DNA from: Thermodesulfobacteriota bacterium
GTDB lineage: Bacteria > Desulfobacterota > Desulfomonilia > Desulfomonilales > Desulfomonilaceae
NCBI GenBank assembly: GCA_030837305.1
Contig: JAUPKT010000457.1
Coordinates: 1-10,200 of the forward strand
Reading direction: 5' to 3'
DNA: 10,200 nt
Shown here: positions 6,497 through 10,200 of the stretch, piece after piece
Position numbering within the stretch: the stretch's first letter is position 1
Layout: every line of letters starts with the position of its first letter
Notes under the pieces: model-generated
Told to the model about the DNA's origin: nothing
Database searches by the model: none
What the model saw: the letters and a program-made list of their open reading frames with translations, nothing else
Program-made: the position numbers and the translations under genes

Positions 6497-7384
6497 CTAA
6501 TCCGGAAGTTTTTCTCCCATGATTCCCGTAGGCCTCGTCAGCAAGAGGATAATAAGGATACAAAAAGCTATGGCATCACGATAACCCGACCAATCCGGCT
6601 GTACTGCTACAATCAAGATTTCAGCTAATCCGAGAATCATGCCTCCAAGCGCTGCTCCTGCTACGTTGCCGATACCCCCCAATACAGCGGCCACAAAGGC
6701 CTTCAAGCCTGGTATCACCCCCATGAAGGGCTCCAATGCAGGATACTTCAGGCACCACATAATCCCCCCACAGGCTGCCAATGCCGACCCTAAAACAAAA
6801 GTCCACGAGATGACTCGGTCGGCATCAATCCCCATGAGCCTGACGGTTTCAATGTCCCGAGACAAAGCTCTCATGGCCATACCGATCCTCAATCGATAGA
6901 CTATGACCAGAATAAGGGCCAGGAGCACAACCGTTACGAAAAAAATCCATACGGACAACCAGGGAATCCTGATTTCGCCCACAAGAATGACTCCGGAAAA
7001 TATGTCGGGAGTGGGAAATGATTTGGGCCTTCCTCCGATAAGCACGATCCCTAAATTCTCCAGCAGGAAGGAAACCCCGATGGCAGTTATCAGAGCACTG
7101 ATGCGAGGACTGTTTCGAATGGGTTTATAGGCGCCACGGTCGATGAGAAATCCAAGAAACGCCGTGAACAGTAGGGCAGCGGCAAAAGAAACATACCACG
7201 GAATCTGAAACATCATGATTCCAAAGAACGCCACATAGGCAGAAACCATCAGGAGGTCGCCGTGAGCAAAATTGATCAATCTCAAAACTCCATAGACCAT
7301 GGTGTAGCCTATGGCGAGCAAAGAATAAAAACAGCCGAGAGTCAGGCCAAAAACTATTTGCTGAATTGCATGTTCATAATTCAA
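6497..7384 (-). CDS. livH: Branched-chain amino acid type ABC transporter permease LivH
   Basis: The second inner-membrane permease, with 295 residues, the usual size. Family signatures are SLLAIGYTMVYGVLRLINFA (21-40) running into HGDLLMVSAY (41-50), the EAA-type loop GMAMRALSRDIETVRLMGI (168-186) for contact with LivF/LivG, and GLKAFVAAVLGGIGNVAGA near the C-terminus. The product ends with RPTGIMGEKLPD, a common LivH tail. The start is unusual: TTG at 7384 is the only usable start, because a stop lies two codons upstream in frame and the next Met is inside a membrane segment. An extended ribosome site, TGGAAGTGATC (7402-7392), stands 7 bp before it. It follows livK after a 171-bp spacer containing a hairpin. 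Confidence 0.94.
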   Translation of the reverse strand: MNYEHAIQQIVFGLTLGCFYSLLAIGYTMVYGVLRLINFAHGDLLMVSAYVAFFGIMMFQIPWYVSFAAALLFTAFLGFLIDRGAYKPIRNSPRISALITAIGVSFLLENLGIVLIGGRPKSFPTPDIFSGVILVGEIRIPWLSVWIFFVTVVLLALILVIVYRLRIGMAMRALSRDIETVRLMGIDADRVISWTFVLGSALAACGGIMWCLKYPALEPFMGVIPGLKAFVAAVLGGIGNVAGAALGGMILGLAEILIVAVQPDWSGYRDAIAFCILIILLLTRPTGIMGEKLPD

Positions 7385-7391
7385 GGCTCAA

Positions 7392-7402
7392 GATCACTTC
7401 CA
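7392..7402 (-). promoter_or_regulatory. Extended Shine-Dalgarno for the TTG start of livH
   Basis: Minus-strand TGGAAGTGATC differs at two positions from AGGAGGTGATC, the complement of the 16S 3' end. It ends 7 bp before TTG 7384. The same bases contain the ATG of a nine-codon open frame (see findings). Confidence 0.5.
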
Positions 7403-7532
7403 TTGAGGGGAGTTACTACGTGCAATCCACGAGACCCTTCGGAGAAGAACGGTCGCGACGAGAATCTCTTCATTGCCCCGAGTCTGAGCGTCGAGTTGGC
7501 AAGAATCCTCGCCATGAAGGCCCGGAAGAAAC

Positions 7533-7555
7533 AGGAGCATTCACCCTCTGCTCCT
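7533..7555 (-). promoter_or_regulatory. Intercistronic hairpin after livK
   Basis: AGGAGCA (7533-7539) and TGCTCCT (7549-7555) form a perfect 7-bp stem with a 9-nt loop, starting one base after the livK stop codon. The minus-strand tail GTTTCTTCC is only partly T-rich, so this is a weak or partial terminator or an mRNA-stabilising element. Either would let the binding protein be made in excess over the membrane components, as is usual in such operons (inference). Confidence 0.55.
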
Positions 7556-8671
7556 TCATGGGGTAATGGTCGTCACATAAGTAAACTTGCCATCTTTGAC
7601 TTTGTTGATCACAATTTCTTTTATCGCGTTCCCATCTTCTTTGAGAGAGATCTTTCCTGAGACACCTTCGAAGTCTTTCGTTTTGACCAGCGCATCTCTT
7701 ATCTGCGTGGGATCGACCGAGCCCGCCCTTCTAATGGCATCCAGAGTAACATAATAGGCATCAGCCCCCATGGCCGTAAAGGAATCAAGGGGTTTTCCGG
7801 TCTCGGCCTTGAATTTGGCCAAGAACTTCTTGCCACGCTCAGTGTTGACCATATCCTCGTGAAAATGAGCTGTGAAATAGATATCTTCAACTGCAGGCCC
7901 GCCGAGTTCGATAAGCTCTGGAGCCTGGGCACCGTCGCCGGCTACGATGGGAGCTTTTAGACCCATCTCCCGAGCTTGCTTGGCGATCAGAGCCAGTTCG
8001 GTGTAATAAATCGGGGCATAAATGATATCGGGGTTCAGAGACTTGATGCGACTCAGTTGCGGCGAAAAGTCCCGATCTCCCGACTTGAACTTTGTCTCAG
8101 ATACGATTTGCCCGCCTCCAGCCGTGAACTCTTTCTTAAAAAAATTTGCCAGACCGACGCTGTAATCCTGGGAGATGTCGTATATGAGGGCCGCGCTCTT
8201 GGCTTTAAGGGTATCTAAAGCAAGCCGAGCGCCCACGAGACCCTGGTCTGTATCGATGAAACAAACTCGAAACACATATTTCTTTCCCTGTGTGACAATG
8301 GGATTCGTCGCAGTGGGACTTATCATGGGTATCTTGCGACGCTCTGCGTAGTCTGATCCTGCAATCGTATTGCCTGAAATGGTTTCGCCCAGGATCGCTA
8401 CAACTTTTTCCTTCTCTATGAGACGCGAAACAGCGTTCGCTGAATCAGCCTTTTCAGACTTCGTGTCAACAAGTTTCATTTCTACAGGCCTTCCAAGAAC
8501 CTCAGGCTCCATTTTCTTGGCCACTTCGATACCGCTCCAACACATTTGACCGAATCCGGCAACGCTCCCCGTCATGGGCATGTATGCACCGATAAGAATC
8601 GGATCAGCCCCGAGAGTAGGTGAAACCAGAGCTAACACTAAAAACAAACAAATCGCTGCAAATCTCATCAT
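7556..8671 (-). CDS. livK: Periplasmic substrate-binding protein of the HAAT/Liv ABC transporter
   Basis: The periplasmic receptor that captures the ligand and delivers it to LivHMGF. It has 371 residues, a signal peptide (about 1-22, hydrophobic 4-21, probable cleavage after LGA), and a type-I periplasmic binding fold of the Peripla_BP_6 family. It opens with ILIGAYMPMTGSVAGFGQ (25-42), followed by a KLVDTKSE segment and VVAILGETISGNT, the usual first-lobe ligand-contact regions; the later TAMGADAYYVTLDAI is also standard. The ligand cannot be told: Liv-type receptors also bind amides, short organic acids and aromatic acids. The ATG at 8671 has a perfect GGAGGT (8682-8677) at 5 bp; a second ATG follows at once. 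It is the first gene of the operon, and the distance to the divergent phosphatase gene is 434 bp. Confidence 0.94.
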   Translation of the reverse strand: MMRFAAICLFLVLALVSPTLGADPILIGAYMPMTGSVAGFGQMCWSGIEVAKKMEPEVLGRPVEMKLVDTKSEKADSANAVSRLIEKEKVVAILGETISGNTIAGSDYAERRKIPMISPTATNPIVTQGKKYVFRVCFIDTDQGLVGARLALDTLKAKSAALIYDISQDYSVGLANFFKKEFTAGGGQIVSETKFKSGDRDFSPQLSRIKSLNPDIIYAPIYYTELALIAKQAREMGLKAPIVAGDGAQAPELIELGGPAVEDIYFTAHFHEDMVNTERGKKFLAKFKAETGKPLDSFTAMGADAYYVTLDAIRRAGSVDPTQIRDALVKTKDFEGVSGKISLKEDGNAIKEIVINKVKDGKFTYVTTITP

Positions 8672-8832
8672 TCTTTACCTCCATGCTCACGATTGGGATC
8701 CATCGCGCAGAATGCTCGGCCAAAGGACAGCGATGCCACATTATGAAATGGATGACTTGGGCTCAGCATTCGGATGACCAACCAAGCGGTCAGAAGAGAC
8801 TGTACTCTCCGAGCGGCCCGTCTGCGGCACTC

Positions 8833-8862
8833 CATATAAGCATGAACGCTACACGAAATCAA
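8833..8862 (-). promoter_or_regulatory. Candidate sigma70 promoter of the liv operon
   Basis: On the minus strand TTGATT (8862-8857) is followed by 18 bp and TATATG (8838-8833), or by 17 bp and TTATAT. It is moderate in quality and would give a leader of about 155 nt. Other weak candidates exist in the region. Confidence 0.3.
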
Positions 8863-8934
8863 ACAGATGTATTTGTTCCAAGAATTTTTGGAGAACTGGT
8901 CAACCCGTTTTTTGTCATGGTCCTAACACATTTC

Positions 8935-8949
8935 TCACAATGAATGTGA
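8935..8949. repeat. Short inverted repeat TCACA-N5-TGTGA
   Basis: TCACA (8935-8939) and TGTGA (8945-8949) are perfect reverse complements 5 bp apart, upstream of both divergent genes. The size suits a dimeric regulator site, but 5-bp arms can occur by chance. Confidence 0.3.
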
Positions 8950-9025
8950 ATAATTGAGGTGCAAGATTTTGCAAGGCCTTGACAATCAATGGGAAGAACG
9001 AGAGCACCGGTTGAGAGAAGCTCCA

Positions 9026-9048
9026 CTTCTGCTGATTTTCAGCAGAAG
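9026..9048 (+). promoter_or_regulatory. Perfect 10-bp-stem hairpin in front of the phosphatase gene
   Basis: CTTCTGCTGA (9026-9035) and TCAGCAGAAG (9039-9048) pair perfectly around a TTT loop. There is no T-run on either side, so it is not a standard terminator. It lies about 58 bp upstream of GTG 9106 and would be a leader-RNA structure or a palindromic protein site. Another CTGCTG follows at 9055-9060. Confidence 0.55.
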
Positions 9049-9105
9049 CGCGTCCTGCTGTTCTGGTAACAACGAAAAATATTGTGTTCGCATGGAGTCC
9101 TTATC

Positions 9106-10200
9106 GTGAAATTAGCCACGGGAATTTATCTCGCTGTACTGTTTGCCTCTTTCTTGATTGCGGGTTGCCTCACCGTGCATGCCGAGTCGGCCCCAGAGGC
9201 CAGAGGGGTCATTCTTTTCATCGGAGACGGGATGGGACTGAATATCACGACCGCAGCGGATATATATTCAAGAGCCGTCTACGGCCGAACTCTCTTTCCG
9301 AACAACATTGTTGTACGTGGTATTTCCAGTACTCGATCCGCCGACTCCGAGGTCACCGATTCAGCTGCCGCTGCAACCGCACTGCTTTCCGGTTACAAGA
9401 CAAACAATCATCGGCTCAATGTCCTCCCGGATAATCGTAAAGTTCTCACTGTCCCTCAAGCATCGAGAGAAAAAGGGTTGGCCTTTGGAGTTGTGAGTAC
9501 CACTCGCTTGACTCATGCCACGCCTGCGGCCATGTATGGGCATTCGGTCTCCCGGGATAACGAACAACTTCTTGCAGACCAATTCCTGGGAATAGCACCA
9601 GAGGTGGCCTTTGCGGGGGGTCTTCAATACTTCGTGCCTTCAACGGTGTCAAAAAAGAGCAAGAGAACCAACCAAAGGGACATCACTGCTGAAGCAAGAC
9701 AAGCGGGTTACACGTTTGTTTCCACGATCGATCAACTTCGATCAACAAACATGGCAAGTGTTCAAAAAATCCTTGGATTGTTTTCAGATTCTCACATGAG
9801 CTACGAGATCGATCGTCTCAATGAGGCATCTTTAAGAAATCAGCCATCCCTTGCAGAAATGACCAAGGCCGCTCTCGATGTGTTGAAAGAAAATCACCGG
9901 GGGTTTTTCCTCATGATCGAGGGCGGCAGAATTGACCATGCATGTCATGGACATGACATCAAGGCCGCAATCTATGATGTGATTGCTTTCAACAATGCCG
10001 TTGAGGTCGCCTTTGAGTTTCAAAAGGCACATCCCGATGTGCTTATTATTGTCACGGCGGACCACGAGACCGGAGGTCTGGCACTGGGCAGAGGCACTAA
10101 ATATGGTCTCGATTTACTAGCCCTGAAGCCAATTAGAACGAGCATTGAACTCTTGAACAAGAAATATGCGCAGAATGGATCCGAAGCGTTGGATGAGTTA
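9106..10200 (+). CDS. Alkaline phosphatase (PhoA family), 3' end outside the window
   Basis: A phosphate monoester hydrolase acting outside the cytoplasm. 365 residues are visible and the frame is still open at the right edge. All active-site groups found before the C-terminus are present: FIGDGMG with metal ligand D41, the nucleophile S86 in VTDSAAAATA, H137 and T139 in THATPAA, R150 in SVSR (phosphate-binding Arg), E272 with D277 and H281 in EGGRIDHACH, and D319-H320 in TADHETGG. The last zinc ligand (His412 of the E. coli enzyme) should lie past the window. H137 and H278 occupy the positions of Asp153 and Lys328 in E. coli PhoA. The signal region (1-21) ends in LIAGC, a lipobox with C21, suggesting a lipid anchor; cleavage after VHA (24-26) is the alternative. 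GTG 9106 is chosen because GGAG stands 8 bp upstream and the frame gives this signal sequence. It is divergent from livK. Confidence 0.93.
   Translation, partial: MKLATGIYLAVLFASFLIAGCLTVHAESAPEARGVILFIGDGMGLNITTAADIYSRAVYGRTLFPNNIVVRGISSTRSADSEVTDSAAAATALLSGYKTNNHRLNVLPDNRKVLTVPQASREKGLAFGVVSTTRLTHATPAAMYGHSVSRDNEQLLADQFLGIAPEVAFAGGLQYFVPSTVSKKSKRTNQRDITAEARQAGYTFVSTIDQLRSTNMASVQKILGLFSDSHMSYEIDRLNEASLRNQPSLAEMTKAALDVLKENHRGFFLMIEGGRIDHACHGHDIKAAIYDVIAFNNAVEVAFEFQKAHPDVLIIVTADHETGGLALGRGTKYGLDLLALKPIRTSIELLNKKYAQNGSEALDEL

Larger units (their letters stand above)
8672..9105. other. Divergent intergenic region (livK / alkaline phosphatase)
   Basis: These 434 bp hold no convincing gene; the open frames crossing them on both strands lack ribosome sites and family resemblance. 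Contents that can be pointed to are the livK ribosome site (8677-8682), a moderate minus-strand promoter candidate (8833-8862), a Pho-box-like sequence (8912-8929), a short inverted repeat (8935-8949), a strong hairpin (9026-9048) and the phosphatase ribosome site GGAG (9094-9097). Confidence 0.7.

Noticed and set aside
8668..8943. Open frames on both strands across the livK/phosphatase intergenic region (8668-8862 minus; 8574-8777 and 8620-8943 plus).
   Set aside because: They overlap the livK start or its promoter region, lack ribosome sites, and have no domain-like sequence.
8979..8984. Perfect TTGACA as a -35 box for the phosphatase gene.
   Set aside because: No -10-like hexamer occurs 16-18 bp downstream; the following sequence is GA-rich.
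1..10200. CRISPR arrays, tRNA or rRNA genes, insertion sequences, phage or defence genes.
   Set aside because: No repeated spacer units, cloverleaf-like sequence, transposase motifs or terminal repeats with target duplications were seen on either strand.

Overview
The window carries eight genes plus the broken or partial start of a ninth. GC is moderate, the proteins are of Gram-negative type, and the layout (an IlvC/Liv-type ABC transporter, a CysB-like LysR regulator, a delta-type signal peptidase, a B12-binding radical SAM protein) suggests an anaerobic Desulfobacterota (former Deltaproteobacteria) or a close relative. That placement is an inference from protein style only; no rRNA or other marker is present.

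Left part (1-3570). A cobalamin-binding radical SAM enzyme (168-1784, minus) is transcribed divergently from a LysR-type regulator (1934-2830, plus). A 149-bp region separates them and holds an 8+8 bp inverted repeat. Downstream of the radical SAM gene, at the window edge, is the catalytic RHGETEWN segment of a histidine phosphatase (minus) with no normal start codon in frame. LysR converges on signal peptidase I (2838-3476, minus) with only 7 bp between stops. The signal peptidase gene has a good sigma70-type promoter at 3531-3559, lying 20 bp beyond the T-run of a Rho-independent terminator (3579-3629) that closes the next operon.

Middle part (3579-8671). A complete high-affinity branched-chain amino acid type (HAAT) ABC importer runs on the minus strand in the classical order livK-livH-livM-livG-livF: periplasmic binding protein, two permeases and two ATPases. 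An intercistronic hairpin follows livK, livM and livG overlap by 4 bp, and a 140-bp untranslated gap separates livG from livF. Ligand specificity cannot be read from the sequence; branched-chain amino acids are the family default, but organic acids, amides and aromatic acids are also transported by this family.

Right part (8672-10200). A 434-bp divergent intergenic region contains a perfect 10-bp-stem hairpin and a short inverted repeat. It is followed by an alkaline phosphatase gene (plus, from GTG 9106) that runs off the window after 365 codons and has a lipoprotein-type signal sequence.

The window is mostly ordinary housekeeping and transport genes. No CRISPR, tRNA, rRNA, transposase or phage gene was seen. 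The less ordinary points are the startless histidine phosphatase, the radical SAM/LysR divergent pair with its palindrome, and the RNA structures around the liv operon and in front of the phosphatase gene.
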